46,122 nt of DNA, from assembly GCA_021201095.1 (NCBI GenBank), contig JAJQFO010000209.1, positions 1 to 46,122 on the forward strand, given 5' to 3'. Positions 1-7,997 of the stretch are shown piece by piece. The notes under the pieces were generated by a model. The model worked only from the letters and a program-made list of their open reading frames with translations. It did no database searches and was not told the DNA's origin. Made by a program: the position numbers and the translations under genes. The stretch is from Lachnospiraceae bacterium. GTDB lineage: Bacteria; Bacillota; Clostridia; Lachnospirales; Lachnospiraceae. Within the stretch, counting starts at the first letter, position 1; each line of letters starts with the position of its first letter.

Positions 1-93
1 AAGACTAAATTCAACTTGTCCCCCTTCAGAGTGGAATTTACTTTTTCACTTCAGCCACCAAATGATACCATGCTAAAGCTAAACATTTTTGCC

Positions 94-122
94 TTGCATT
101 TTCTATGAAAATCGCATATACT
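94..122 (+). promoter_or_regulatory. Promoter of toxin-antitoxin locus
   Basis: TTGCAT (94-99) and TATACT (117-122) are separated by exactly 17 bp, a good sigma-70/SigA-type promoter. Transcription would start near 129, just before the structured region that precedes the toxin gene. Confidence 0.65.
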
Positions 123-128
123 GTTAAA

Positions 129-265
129 GAGCACAAATGCCCGCCGGCCATTACGGCTAGAATATAATGGACGTGTATGTTTAACCTCCGGGGGCGACGG
201 GGTTGTCAAAATGTAGAATATCGCCCACATGTTGGAGAACCCGTTTTTTCAGCGGGTTCTATCAT
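129..265 (+). ncRNA. Candidate type III antitoxin RNA
   Basis: This short region between a promoter and the toxin RBS has two related structural units. In each, the motif TAGAATA (158-164 and 214-220) is followed at once by the 3' arm of a stem and then ACRTGT. The stems are CCATTA/TAATGG (148-153 with 165-170) and GGGCGA/TCGCCC (192-197 with 221-226): different sequences, same pairing. Type III systems encode a repeated, pseudoknotted RNA directly upstream of a ToxN-like RNase, which processes and is inhibited by it. The units here are 56 nt apart and unequal in loop size, so exact repeat boundaries are uncertain. Confidence 0.5.
236..260 (+). terminator. Hairpin between antitoxin RNA and toxin gene
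   Basis: AGAACCCG (236-243) pairs with CGGGTTCT (253-260), an 8-bp stem. No U-tract follows, so it could be a leaky terminator or processing hairpin. A terminator at this place is standard in type III toxin-antitoxin loci, where readthrough sets toxin level. Confidence 0.5.
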
Positions 266-283
266 TGTAAGGAGCTTCGGAAG

Positions 284-733
284 ATGAAACTGGTCAAGAT
301 CGACACCGTATTGCTCGAAAAGTACAAAGACGATAGTGAGATTTTAGTAAAAGACTCCCGTCCCTGTGTCCTAGTTGTACGCCTCAAATATAAAGATCGC
401 ATTCAGGATTTTGCGGTACCGCTCCGTTCCAACATTCCTGCATCTGCTGACAAAAGCCAGTTTTATCCGCTGCCGCCCAGGTCTTCGACAAAGCCAGGAA
501 ACAGGCACGGTCTGCATTACATAAAAATGTTCCCTGTCAGCAGCAAATACCTCATCCGTTACCGGACAGAGGGGAACGCTTATGCTACCCTGATCTGCGG
601 TATACTCGATAAACACGAACGCCAGATCGTTCGTGAACGCCAGCGTTATTTGAAGGCATATGAAAACGGGGAGCGTTTGCCTTACTCAACGGATATTGAC
701 TACCTGCTTACGCAGTTAGACAGAGCCGAATAA
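284..733 (+). CDS. ToxN/AbiQ-superfamily toxin (CptN/TenpN-like)
   Basis: A 149-residue protein predicted to be the endoribonuclease toxin of a type III toxin-antitoxin system. The ATG at 284 is chosen because GGAG lies 9 nt upstream; the reading frame is open further 5' but that part overlaps the structured RNA. The fold is suggested by an N-terminal MKLVKID strand, the block RPCVLVVRLKYKDR, then FAVPLRSNI and HGLHYIKMFPV, which parallel the 'APLxSP' and 'INLxxMIPV' blocks of ToxN/AbiQ. The C-terminal half is helical and charged. Such toxins cleave RNA and act in phage defence or plasmid maintenance. The assignment is by remembered motif pattern; subfamily (CptN or TenpN) is unresolved. Catalytic residues were not assigned. 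Confidence 0.6.
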   Translation: MKLVKIDTVLLEKYKDDSEILVKDSRPCVLVVRLKYKDRIQDFAVPLRSNIPASADKSQFYPLPPRSSTKPGNRHGLHYIKMFPVSSKYLIRYRTEGNAYATLICGILDKHERQIVRERQRYLKAYENGERLPYSTDIDYLLTQLDRAE

Positions 734-858
734 CTCTAATTCTCCTTTCTAAAGAAATCCCCACCGCCTGATAAAAGTATACCATCTATCCCTTTGATGC
801 TTGTATCCACGAATACCTGGCTTTACAAATGTTTCATAAACAGAATCCGCAAAACACC

Positions 859-887
859 TTGGCAGCCGGGGAAAAAAATGCTATACT
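859..887 (+). promoter_or_regulatory. Promoter of cysD-cysNC
   Basis: TTGGCA (859-864) and TATACT (882-887) are separated by 17 bp. Transcription would begin near 894, so the 60-nt tandem repeats that follow would be part of a roughly 190-nt 5' leader of cysD. Confidence 0.6.
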
Positions 888-900
888 GTCGAAAGATTTT

Positions 901-1055
901 TATGCACACGGACGCACAAGGAATGCTGCTTCCGCAGCCTGCGTCCGGCGCAGAGCGTTATGTGCACACGGACGTACAGGGAACGCTGCTTCTGCAGCCT
1001 GCGTCCGGCGCAGAGCATTATAAGCACACGGACGCACAGACAATGCTGCTTCCGT
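901..1055 (+). repeat. 60-nt tandem repeats in cysD leader
   Basis: Two full units (901-960, 961-1020) and a partial third (1021-1055) repeat with a period of exactly 60 nt. Each full unit can form nested hairpins: GCTGC/GCAGC with a TTCC loop (first unit) and CTGCG/CGCAG. The start of the unit (ATGCACACGGACGCACAAGG) resembles the start of the terminator-associated elements elsewhere in this window when those are read on the minus strand, so these are probably degenerate tandem members of that family. The repeats are in frame with cysD but lie far upstream of its conserved start. Confidence 0.75.
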
Positions 1056-1087
1056 TTATAATTCATTATACTGGAGATCTGAATCAT

Positions 1088-1981
1088 ATGAATTACTTAA
1101 ACAAGCTGGAGGCTGAGGCGATCTATATCATGCGGGAGGTCGCTGCCGAGTGTGAAAAGCCGGTGATGCTCTACTCAATCGGCAAGGATTCTTCCGTCAT
1201 GCTGCATCTCGCGCTCAAGGCCTTCTATCCGGAAAAGCCGCCCTTCCCATTCCTGCATGTGAACACGACCTGGAAGTTTAAAGAAATGATCGAGTTCCGG
1301 GACAAGGTGGCGGAAAAATACGGCATCGAGATGATCGAATATATCAATCAGGAGGGACTTGCGCAGGGCATCAATCCTTTCGATCACGGTTCCGCCTACA
1401 CGGACATCATGAAAACCCAGGCCCTGAAACAGGCGCTGAATAAATATGGCTTTACTGCGGCCTTCGGCGGCGGACGGCGTGATGAGGAAAAGAGCCGCGC
1501 AAAGGAACGCATCTTCTCCTTCCGCAATGAAGACCACGTCTGGGACCCGAAAAACCAGCGGCCGGAGATGTGGAAGCTGTTTAACACGGAGATCAACAAA
1601 GGCGAGAGCATCCGTGTCTTCCCGATTTCGAACTGGACAGAAAAGGACATCTGGCAGTATATCAAGCGGGAAAATATCGAGATTGTGCCGCTCTACTACG
1701 CTGCAGTCCGCCCGGTCGTGGAGCGTGACGGCAATCTGATCATGGTCGACGACGACCGCATGAGACTGAAGCCCGGCGAGAAGCCGATGATGAAAAAGGT
1801 GCGTTTCCGCACGCTGGGCTGCTACCCGCTCTCGGGCGGCGTAGAGTCCGAGGCCGACACGATTGACGGGATTATCGAGGAGACCTTAAGCGCGGTATCC
1901 TCCGAGCGGACCAGCCGGGTGATTGACAAGGACGGCGGCTCAGCCAGCATGGAAAAACGGAAGCGGGAGGGATATTTTTAA
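1088..1981 (+). CDS. cysD: Sulfate adenylyltransferase subunit 2 (CysD)
   Basis: CysD is the catalytic PP-loop subunit of ATP sulfurylase and makes adenosine 5'-phosphosulfate from ATP and sulfate with the GTPase subunit CysN. The PP-loop is [11 protein letters not shown] (residues 30-40), and the family block [18 protein letters not shown] follows near residues 127-144. The 297-residue length from the ATG at 1088 matches the family (about 300). The frame is open back to 794, but that extension only covers the tandem-repeat leader, so it is rejected. A GGAG lies 11 nt before the ATG. The stop codon overlaps the next start (TAATG), which implies translational coupling with cysNC. No PAPS reductase or sulfite reductase gene is visible nearby. 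Confidence 0.95.
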   Translation: MNYLNKLEAEAIYIMREVAAECEKPVMLYSIGKDSSVMLHLALKAFYPEKPPFPFLHVNTTWKFKEMIEFRDKVAEKYGIEMIEYINQEGLAQGINPFDHGSAYTDIMKTQALKQALNKYGFTAAFGGGRRDEEKSRAKERIFSFRNEDHVWDPKNQRPEMWKLFNTEINKGESIRVFPISNWTEKDIWQYIKRENIEIVPLYYAAVRPVVERDGNLIMVDDDRMRLKPGEKPMMKKVRFRTLGCYPLSGGVESEADTIDGIIEETLSAVSSERTSRVIDKDGGSASMEKRKREGYF

Positions 1982-3804
1982 TGGATTCTTTATTAAAATT
2001 TATCACATGCGGGAGCGTAGACGATGGGAAATCCACCCTCATCGGCCATATGCTCTACGACGCGAAGCTTTTGTTTGCTGACCAGAAGGACGCGCTGGAG
2101 CTGGAATCGCGCGTCGGCTCCAATGACGGAAATATTGATTACAGTCTTCTGCTGGACGGTCTGATGGCCGAGCGTGAGCAGGGGATTACCATAGACGTCG
2201 CTTATCGCTACTTCACGACCGAGCACCGCTCCTTCATCGTCGCAGATACCCCGGGTCACGAGGAATACACGCGGAATATGGCTGTCGGCGCTTCGTTTGC
2301 CGACCTGGCTGTGATACTGATTGACGCCAGCCAGGGCGTGCTCACCCAGACCCGCCGCCACACCCGAATCTGTTCGCTGATGGGCATCCGGCATGTCGTA
2401 TTCGCAGTCAACAAAATGGATCTGATCGACTACAGCCAGGAGCGTTTCAAGAAAATTCAGAAAGAAATCCGCATCCTGCTGGCAGAATTTGAGCACCGCA
2501 GCTCCCAGATCATCCCGGTCTCGGCGACCAACGGCGACAATATCACAAAAAAATCCCGGAAAATGCCCTGGTACAAAGGTCCGACCCTGCTCCATTATCT
2601 GGAAACCGTCGATGTCAGTGAAAAACCGACCGACGCAGAATTCACCATGCCGGTGCAGCGCGTCTGCCGCCCAAATCACAATTTCCGCGGATTCCAGGGA
2701 CAGATCGAGAGCGGCAGCATCTCCGTCGGCGATGCGGTCACTGTACTCCCGAGCCGCGAGTCCTCTACGGTAAAGGCCATTCTGAACGGAAAGCAATCCG
2801 TGCTGGAAGCCAGTGTCGGCCAGCCGGTCACCATTCAGCTCAATACGGAGATTGACGTCTCCCGCGGCTGTGTCCTGACCAAGGATCCGGACCTGTATGT
2901 CAACACCATGTTTTCCGCCACTCTGCTTTGGATGGACGACACCAAGCTCGTAGAGGGCAAAAACTACCTGCTCAAATCGGGCACGCAGAAAATCCCCGCC
3001 ACCGTTCTGCATATCCGTCACAAGATCGATGTGAACACAGGCCGCGAGGTTCCGGCAAAGGAGATTTATAAAAACGAAATCACCCAGTGTGAGATCTCTG
3101 TCTCGTCAAACCTGGTTTTTGACCTGTTTGAAAACAATAAGGCACTCGGCTCGCTGATCCTGATCGACCGCATCAGCCACGCGACCTCTGCCTGCGGCGT
3201 CATCACCAAATCAATCAGCCGCAGCCACGACCTCACCTGGCACACGATGGACATCACCAGAGAGTTCCGCGAGCACCAGCTGGACCAGAAAGCCTGCACC
3301 ATCTGGTTTACCGGCCTCTCCGGCTCCGGCAAATCCACACTCGCCAACGCGCTGGAAAAACGCCTGGTCTCCCTGGGCAAGCATACCATGCTGCTGGACG
3401 GGGACAACATCCGTCTCGGCCTGAACAAAAATCTCGGCTTCTCCGAAGCGGACCGTATTGAAAACATCCGCCGGATTGCCGAGGTCTCGAAGCTGATGAA
3501 CGACGCCGGCCTCATCGTGCTCACCTCCTTCATCTCGCCCTTCGTCCGCGACCGCCGCAAGGCGAAGGAAATCATTGGCGAGGGTTTTATCGAGGTCTAT
3601 GTCAATACGCCGATCGAGGAATGTGAACGCCGCGATGTCAAGGGTCTGTACGCCGCAGCCCGCGCAGGACGCATCGAGCAGTTTACCGGCATCAGCAGCC
3701 CCTACGAAAAGCCGCAGAAGCCGAACGTGCAGATCGACACCACAGATCGCTCGGTAGAAGAATGCGTGGATCTGCTGATGGAATATCTGAAGCCGCGGCT
3801 GTGA
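1981..3804 (+). CDS. cysNC: Bifunctional sulfate adenylyltransferase subunit 1 / APS kinase (CysNC)
   Basis: A 607-residue fusion of the GTPase subunit of ATP sulfurylase with APS kinase. The N-terminal GTPase has P-loop GSVDDGKST (11-19), DTPGHEEYTRNM, and NKMD, as in EF-Tu-like factors, followed by beta-barrel domains. The C-terminal kinase has its own P-loop GLSGSGKS (about 445-452), then FISPFVRDRR and YAAARAGRIEQFTG, typical of CysC. Together with CysD it converts sulfate to PAPS, using GTP hydrolysis to drive adenylylation. The product can feed assimilatory reduction or sulfation; the window does not decide which. It overlaps cysD by one base and is followed by a strong hairpin terminator at 3991-4030. 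Confidence 0.95.
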   Translation: MDSLLKFITCGSVDDGKSTLIGHMLYDAKLLFADQKDALELESRVGSNDGNIDYSLLLDGLMAEREQGITIDVAYRYFTTEHRSFIVADTPGHEEYTRNMAVGASFADLAVILIDASQGVLTQTRRHTRICSLMGIRHVVFAVNKMDLIDYSQERFKKIQKEIRILLAEFEHRSSQIIPVSATNGDNITKKSRKMPWYKGPTLLHYLETVDVSEKPTDAEFTMPVQRVCRPNHNFRGFQGQIESGSISVGDAVTVLPSRESSTVKAILNGKQSVLEASVGQPVTIQLNTEIDVSRGCVLTKDPDLYVNTMFSATLLWMDDTKLVEGKNYLLKSGTQKIPATVLHIRHKIDVNTGREVPAKEIYKNEITQCEISVSSNLVFDLFENNKALGSLILIDRISHATSACGVITKSISRSHDLTWHTMDITREFREHQLDQKACTIWFTGLSGSGKSTLANALEKRLVSLGKHTMLLDGDNIRLGLNKNLGFSEADRIENIRRIAEVSKLMNDAGLIVLTSFISPFVRDRRKAKEIIGEGFIEVYVNTPIEECERRDVKGLYAAARAGRIEQFTGISSPYEKPQKPNVQIDTTDRSVEECVDLLMEYLKPRL

Positions 3805-3990
3805 GCATGCGAATATAGAAAGCCACGTAAATGACGAACAACACAAAATCGATACCTGCTCAATTTTCTATGAGACTCAGAGCATTCCTCGTAACTAACG
3901 TGGTCCCGTGTTTGCTTTTCTGTAAAAACCAAAATATTGTTTTCGTCTATGCCCGCTTTCAGGCATATAACGGAAATCTGCGTTTCATAG

Positions 3991-4030
3991 AAAATCCCCC
4001 GCAGCATAGCAGCATACAGCGGGGGATTTT
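3991..4030. terminator. Intrinsic terminator after cysNC, likely bidirectional
   Basis: AAAATCCCCCGC (3991-4002) and GCGGGGGATTTT (4019-4030) form a perfect 12-bp stem whose ends supply a T-run on either strand. It closes the cysDNC unit on the plus strand and can also stop transcription from the minus-strand gene beyond 4172. The rest of 3805-4171 holds only the short palindromic repeat at 4126-4154. Confidence 0.85.
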
Positions 4031-4125
4031 CCTATCGTCTGCATTTTCTCGTCCAGATATTCTTCTCTGCGATCCTTTCCTCTTCTGTCACTCAGAGAGT
4101 TTTCCAAACACCTGTCTGGAAATAA

Positions 4126-4154
4126 CGTAACTGTTCAGTACCTTCACAGTTACG
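4126..4154. repeat. 29-nt palindromic dispersed repeat, copy 1
   Basis: CGTAACTG (4126-4133) pairs with CAGTTACG (4147-4154) around TTCAGTACCTTCA. A near-identical sequence recurs at 13529-13557 (CGTAATTG...CAGTTACG with TTCCGTACCTTCA). Both lie just beyond the 3' end of a minus-strand gene. Confidence 0.7.
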
Positions 4155-4171
4155 AAACGACTTCCTTTCAT

Positions 4172-6022
4172 TTAATTCAAATAATTATAAATCGTCCTTG
4201 AAATATTTTTGATGCCGTTGATACCGGTGTATTCACTGCATCCGGATGAAAAGACGCAGATCACGTAATCGGTCTTTTCTCCATATACGATTGCGATATC
4301 ATGCTGTGTCGTCGAGGTTTCACCGGTCTTGTTTGCTACCTTGATTCCGGACGGAACCCCCGCGGGAATCTTCCAGCGCCGTTCCTGAGCAAGGAGCAGA
4401 TTCAGCATCTTCTGAGAATACGCTTTAGATACGCAGGTTCCGTTATAGATATTTTCCAGAAGCACACCGCAGTCCTTGGCAGAGGATACATTTCTGCTGC
4501 CGTCACTGGTGCTGGAGGACGATGCCGGGTGTAAGGTGTGATGCACTCCCGTGCTGGTATATCCATTCGCTTTCAGATAATTATTTACCACAGCCGCGCC
4601 TGAAAGGAAGCTGCTGCCTGATGAGCTCTGTCTGCGGACCAGCTCATTATAAGCCTCATTGCTGCTGACCGTAATCATGGAATTCAACAGGCTTGTGATC
4701 TGAGACGTCTCTGCTATCCGTCCGGCAGCGATCTCATTGTAAAGCGATGCCATGACAAAAACCTTAATCGTGCTGGCCGGATACATTGCACAGTCATTGA
4801 TGTTCAGGACATCTCCGCTCTCCAGGTTTTTCACATAGACAGACCAGGTGCCGCCATAGGAGCTGATCATGGATGTAATCGTACTTTTAATGCCACTCAG
4901 CTCGATCTTCTTTCCATTTGCATCCACATAATAGCCGTCCGGCACCTGCTGATTTTTCGCGATTGTGCCGTCCGAGAGCAGATAATATCCATCCTTCCAG
5001 CAGTCTGTCAGCATCTTGCCGTCACTGGCAAAACAATATTTGTTCGAGCCAATCGTCTGCCAGCCGGTCTGTGCTTTTCCATCGGAACCAAAATAATAAG
5101 TGTCCCCGCTGACTGTCTGCCAGCCAGTCAGCATTTTGCCAGCTGAGGAAAAGTAATAACGGCTGCCGCTGATCTTCCAGAGTCCGGTCAGCGCCGCCCC
5201 CTTCGAGACAGTGGAAGAAGCTTTCTTTTTAAAATAGTATTTGCTGCCGTCTATCGTCTGCCAGCCGGTTTTCATTTTCCCGGTCGCAGAGAAATAATAA
5301 CGATTGCTGCTGATCTTCCACAAACCAGTCAGAGCAGCACCCTTCGGAACTGTGGAAGAAGCTGTTTTCTTAAAATAATAGGTGCTGCCGTTTATGGTCT
5401 GCCAGCCGGTCTGCATTTTTCCAGTCGAGGAGAAATAATAACGCTCGTTGTTGATCTTGACCAGGCCTATAGCAGCCGCGCCCTTCGGAATCGGGTCATG
5501 TGCGGATTTATAGAAGTAGTATGTCTTTTTGTTCCAGGTCACCCACCCAGTCTGCATAACGCCTTCTTCGTCAAAATAATAGCGGTAGTCTCCGATCTTA
5601 ATGACAGCATCCGTCACCATCGCTTTCGCGGGGGTGGAACCGTGCGCGCTTTTATAAAAATAGTAGGTTTTTTTGCCGATTGTCACCCATCCGCCTTTTT
5701 TGACAGAATTCACATAATAATAGGTATACCCATCGCTTTCCGTTACAAAGCCATTCAAAAGCTGCTTCCCGGAATCGGCCGTCGTACCGGCAGATGAATC
5801 GGCAGCTGTCCCTGCGGATGAATCAGTGGTTGTCCCGGCAGATACATCGTCGGATATCACGGCAGGTGTCTCTGTAGCTAAACGTGAAGATCCGCTGCCG
5901 GATGTGCCCTCCGCGGCAAATGACGCTCCGCTGCCAAACGCCAGTGACAAAAGTGCAGCCATCACCAGTGTCACGAATAAAAGCTTCCATGCCCTCTTTT
6001 CTGTTCTCTTTCCTGTTTTCAT
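4172..6022 (-). CDS. Secreted CW-repeat protein with class A beta-lactamase-fold domain
   Basis: A 616-residue exported protein. Residues 1-37 are a signal peptide ending in AxA (FGSGASFAAEG). A Ser/Thr/Ala linker with tandem 8-residue units (SSAGTAAD, SSAGTTAD) follows. Residues about 90-370 are roughly ten aromatic repeats of the CW-binding/choline-binding type (TGWQTI...YYF). The C-terminal domain has the serine-hydrolase triad of motifs: PASTIK (SxxK, near 416), SSNEAYNEL (SxN region) and NKTGE (KTG, near 563), as in class A beta-lactamase-like proteins. It probably acts at the cell wall on peptidoglycan or beta-lactams; substrate is unknown. RBS GGGAGGT lies 5 nt before the ATG. It is divergent from the MATE gene. 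Confidence 0.88.
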   Translation of the reverse strand: MKTGKRTEKRAWKLLFVTLVMAALLSLAFGSGASFAAEGTSGSGSSRLATETPAVISDDVSAGTTTDSSAGTAADSSAGTTADSGKQLLNGFVTESDGYTYYYVNSVKKGGWVTIGKKTYYFYKSAHGSTPAKAMVTDAVIKIGDYRYYFDEEGVMQTGWVTWNKKTYYFYKSAHDPIPKGAAAIGLVKINNERYYFSSTGKMQTGWQTINGSTYYFKKTASSTVPKGAALTGLWKISSNRYYFSATGKMKTGWQTIDGSKYYFKKKASSTVSKGAALTGLWKISGSRYYFSSAGKMLTGWQTVSGDTYYFGSDGKAQTGWQTIGSNKYCFASDGKMLTDCWKDGYYLLSDGTIAKNQQVPDGYYVDANGKKIELSGIKSTITSMISSYGGTWSVYVKNLESGDVLNINDCAMYPASTIKVFVMASLYNEIAAGRIAETSQITSLLNSMITVSSNEAYNELVRRQSSSGSSFLSGAAVVNNYLKANGYTSTGVHHTLHPASSSSTSDGSRNVSSAKDCGVLLENIYNGTCVSKAYSQKMLNLLLAQERRWKIPAGVPSGIKVANKTGETSTTQHDIAIVYGEKTDYVICVFSSGCSEYTGINGIKNISRTIYNYLN

Positions 6023-6146
6023 AATACCTCCCTTGTCATGCCCGGTTTCCTCTGGCCAGGTGTTGTCTGCTAATGTCTGTTAACATCCGCTGATTACCAT
6101 GAAAACACTTTGCCAGCCAGGAAGAATGTGACTTTTTGATGAATTT

Positions 6147-6175
6147 AACATAGCACAGGGTGCTTCTTTTTTCAA
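6147..6175 (-). promoter_or_regulatory. Promoter of the CW-repeat/beta-lactamase-fold gene
   Basis: On the minus strand TTGAAA (6170-6175) and TATGTT (6147-6152) are separated by 17 bp, about 125 bp upstream of the start codon. Confidence 0.6.
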
Positions 6176-6180
6176 GAGAA

Positions 6181-6209
6181 GCCTTAAGAATTTCTTAAAC
6201 ATTCTTAAA
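6181..6209 (-). promoter_or_regulatory. Direct repeats TTTAAGAA upstream of the promoter
   Basis: On the minus strand TTTAAGAA occurs at 6202-6209 and 6192-6199, spaced exactly 10 bp, followed by an inverted TTCTTAAG near 6182-6189. One-turn-spaced direct repeats just upstream of a -35 box are the usual layout for OmpR/PhoB-type response regulator sites. No regulator gene is nearby, so the link is inferred. Confidence 0.4.
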
Positions 6210-6229
6210 TTCTTTCCTGAATGATGATC

Positions 6230-6258
6230 TTTTCATTTTGTTTATCTGGTGCTATAAT
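6230..6258 (+). promoter_or_regulatory. Promoter of the MATE gene
   Basis: TTTTCA (6230-6235) and a perfect TATAAT (6253-6258) are separated by 17 bp. The leader to the start at 6477 would be about 210 nt. No riboswitch was recognised in it. Confidence 0.6.
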
Positions 6259-6476
6259 TCTCACGCGTGACACAATCATGCGCACAGGCTTTAACAATCA
6301 TGCCGTTGGCACTGTCCAAACAGGGTTGTTATCAATCTGGCGGCCTATCATAGAATCACAGACGCAGCTGAGATGAAAAATTTATAAAACCGCAGAAGCA
6401 TTTGGCTGGAAAATTTTTATTATCGCAAAAGCAGCTGACCGGAACACAGAAGCATCTCTCTGGAGGAAATACAGAT

Positions 6477-7865
6477 ATGCAGCACGCAGAAGAAAGCAAG
6501 CAGAACAGGCAGCACACAAGAGGAAATAAACAGCGGGATTTTTCATCCGGCAGGATGTGGCGGATTATCACGGCCCAGGCGGTGCCCCTGACGGTCGCGC
6601 AGCTGGTGCAGCTTTTATACAACATCGTAGACCGTCTCTATATCGGACATTTGCCAAATGTGGGCTCTCTGGCGCTGACGGGTGTCGGCGTCACCTTTCC
6701 GATCACGACCCTGATCCTGGCCTTTGCCAATCTGTTCGGGACCGGCGGCGCTCCTTTATTTTCCATCGCCAGAGGTGCCAAAAACGAAAGCAAGGCCTGC
6801 GTCATTATGGGAAATGTATTCACGATGATTCTCCTCGCCTCCGTAATCATCATGACTTTCTGCTATGTACTCCGGACGCCCATGCTCTACCTGTTCGGCG
6901 CAAGCGACGCGACCATCGTCTATGCGGAGAGCTATTTACGGATCTATCTCTTCGGCGTTCTTTTTTCCATGATCGTCACCGGGATGAACGGCTTTATCAG
7001 TGCCCTTGGCTTTCCGCAGACAGCCATGTGGACGACCGTGATCGGCGCCGTGCTGAACCTGATTCTCGATCCGATTTTTATTTTCGGGCTCTCTATGGGA
7101 GTCGAGGGCGCAGCAACGGCTACCGTAATCAGCCAGTGCGTGTCCGCCGTCTGGGTGATGCACTTTCTGATTGCCGGAAAAACCGACTTGAAGCTGCGGC
7201 TTTCCTGCATGAAATTAAAGGGGCGGGTGGTCCTCGATGTGATCAGCCTGGGGGTGAGCGGCTTCATGCAGCAGGCGACGAACTGCGTTGTGCAGATTGT
7301 GTGCAACGTGACCCTGCAGAATTATGGTGGAGATGTATATGTCGGGATTATGACGATCATCAACAGCATCCGCGAAATCGCTTCGCTGCCGGTGACCGGC
7401 ATCAGCAGCGGCGGCCAGCCGGTGCTTGGCTACAACTACGGGGCAAAGCAGCCCGAAAGGGTGAAGGAAGGCATCCGCTTTATGGCCCTGATGGGTGTCG
7501 CCTACACAGCCTTTATGTGGCTGGTGATCGAGCTGTTTCCCTCTGCCTTCATCCGGATTTTCTCGGACGACGCGCAGACAATCGCGTATGGAGTACATGC
7601 GGTGCGGCTTTATTTCCTCGGTTTTGTCTTTATGAGTTTACAATTCATGGGACAGTCCACCTTTGTCGGACTGGGAAAGGCAAAAAGAGCCGTGTTCTTT
7701 TCAATTTTACGCAAGATCGTCATCGTAGTGCCGCTCACCATCGCGCTTCCGATGTTCCTGGGGCTGGGAACTGACGGCGTCTTCATCGCGGAGCCCATCT
7801 CCAATCTGATCGGCGGACTGGCCTGCTTTGTTACCATGTATATCACGCTCTATCGGAAGCTGTAA
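6477..7865 (+). CDS. MATE family efflux transporter
   Basis: A 462-residue polytopic membrane protein of the multidrug and toxic compound extrusion family, exporting organic cations or drugs with Na+ or H+. The N-terminal block VPLTVAQLVQLLYNIVDRLY is the typical MATE helix 1, followed by GVTFPI and about twelve hydrophobic segments in two homologous halves; GQPVLGYNYGAKQPERV is the second-half helix-7/8 signature. The ATG at 6477 is chosen because GGAGG lies 10 nt upstream; the in-frame ATG at 6402 has no comparable RBS and would add a hydrophilic extension. It stands alone, divergent from the wall protein gene. Confidence 0.93.
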   Translation: MQHAEESKQNRQHTRGNKQRDFSSGRMWRIITAQAVPLTVAQLVQLLYNIVDRLYIGHLPNVGSLALTGVGVTFPITTLILAFANLFGTGGAPLFSIARGAKNESKACVIMGNVFTMILLASVIIMTFCYVLRTPMLYLFGASDATIVYAESYLRIYLFGVLFSMIVTGMNGFISALGFPQTAMWTTVIGAVLNLILDPIFIFGLSMGVEGAATATVISQCVSAVWVMHFLIAGKTDLKLRLSCMKLKGRVVLDVISLGVSGFMQQATNCVVQIVCNVTLQNYGGDVYVGIMTIINSIREIASLPVTGISSGGQPVLGYNYGAKQPERVKEGIRFMALMGVAYTAFMWLVIELFPSAFIRIFSDDAQTIAYGVHAVRLYFLGFVFMSLQFMGQSTFVGLGKAKRAVFFSILRKIVIVVPLTIALPMFLGLGTDGVFIAEPISNLIGGLACFVTMYITLYRKL

Positions 7866-7905
7866 TGGCTTTATTTCCGCGAAGCAACGAGCCAAATAGC
7901 CAGAG

Positions 7906-7941
7906 TCATAAGGAATCCGTCGGCAAGCCGACACCTTATGA
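7906..7941. terminator. Double-stem hairpin between convergent genes
   Basis: TCATAAGG (7906-7913) pairs with CCTTATGA (7934-7941), enclosing a second stem GTCGGC/GCCGAC (7919-7924 with 7927-7932). It sits between the convergent MATE and glycerophosphotransferase genes. There is no T-tract, so terminator function is uncertain. Confidence 0.4.
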
Positions 7942-7997
7942 CATAGCTTGCACGGATATTTGACTGGGTAACTTTGCTTAATCTCGCAGCTTCGTAT

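Noticed and set aside
794-1087. N-terminal extension of CysD over the tandem repeats
   Set aside because: CysD proteins begin at the [10 protein letters not shown]-like segment; the extension is only the translated 60-nt repeats and contains the predicted promoter.
1993-3021. Long minus-strand ORF opposite cysNC
   Set aside because: CysNC motifs on the plus strand are complete; the opposite frame is a GC-codon shadow.
6259-6476. Riboswitch in the long leader of the MATE gene
   Set aside because: No known aptamer motif or terminator/antiterminator pair could be recognised.
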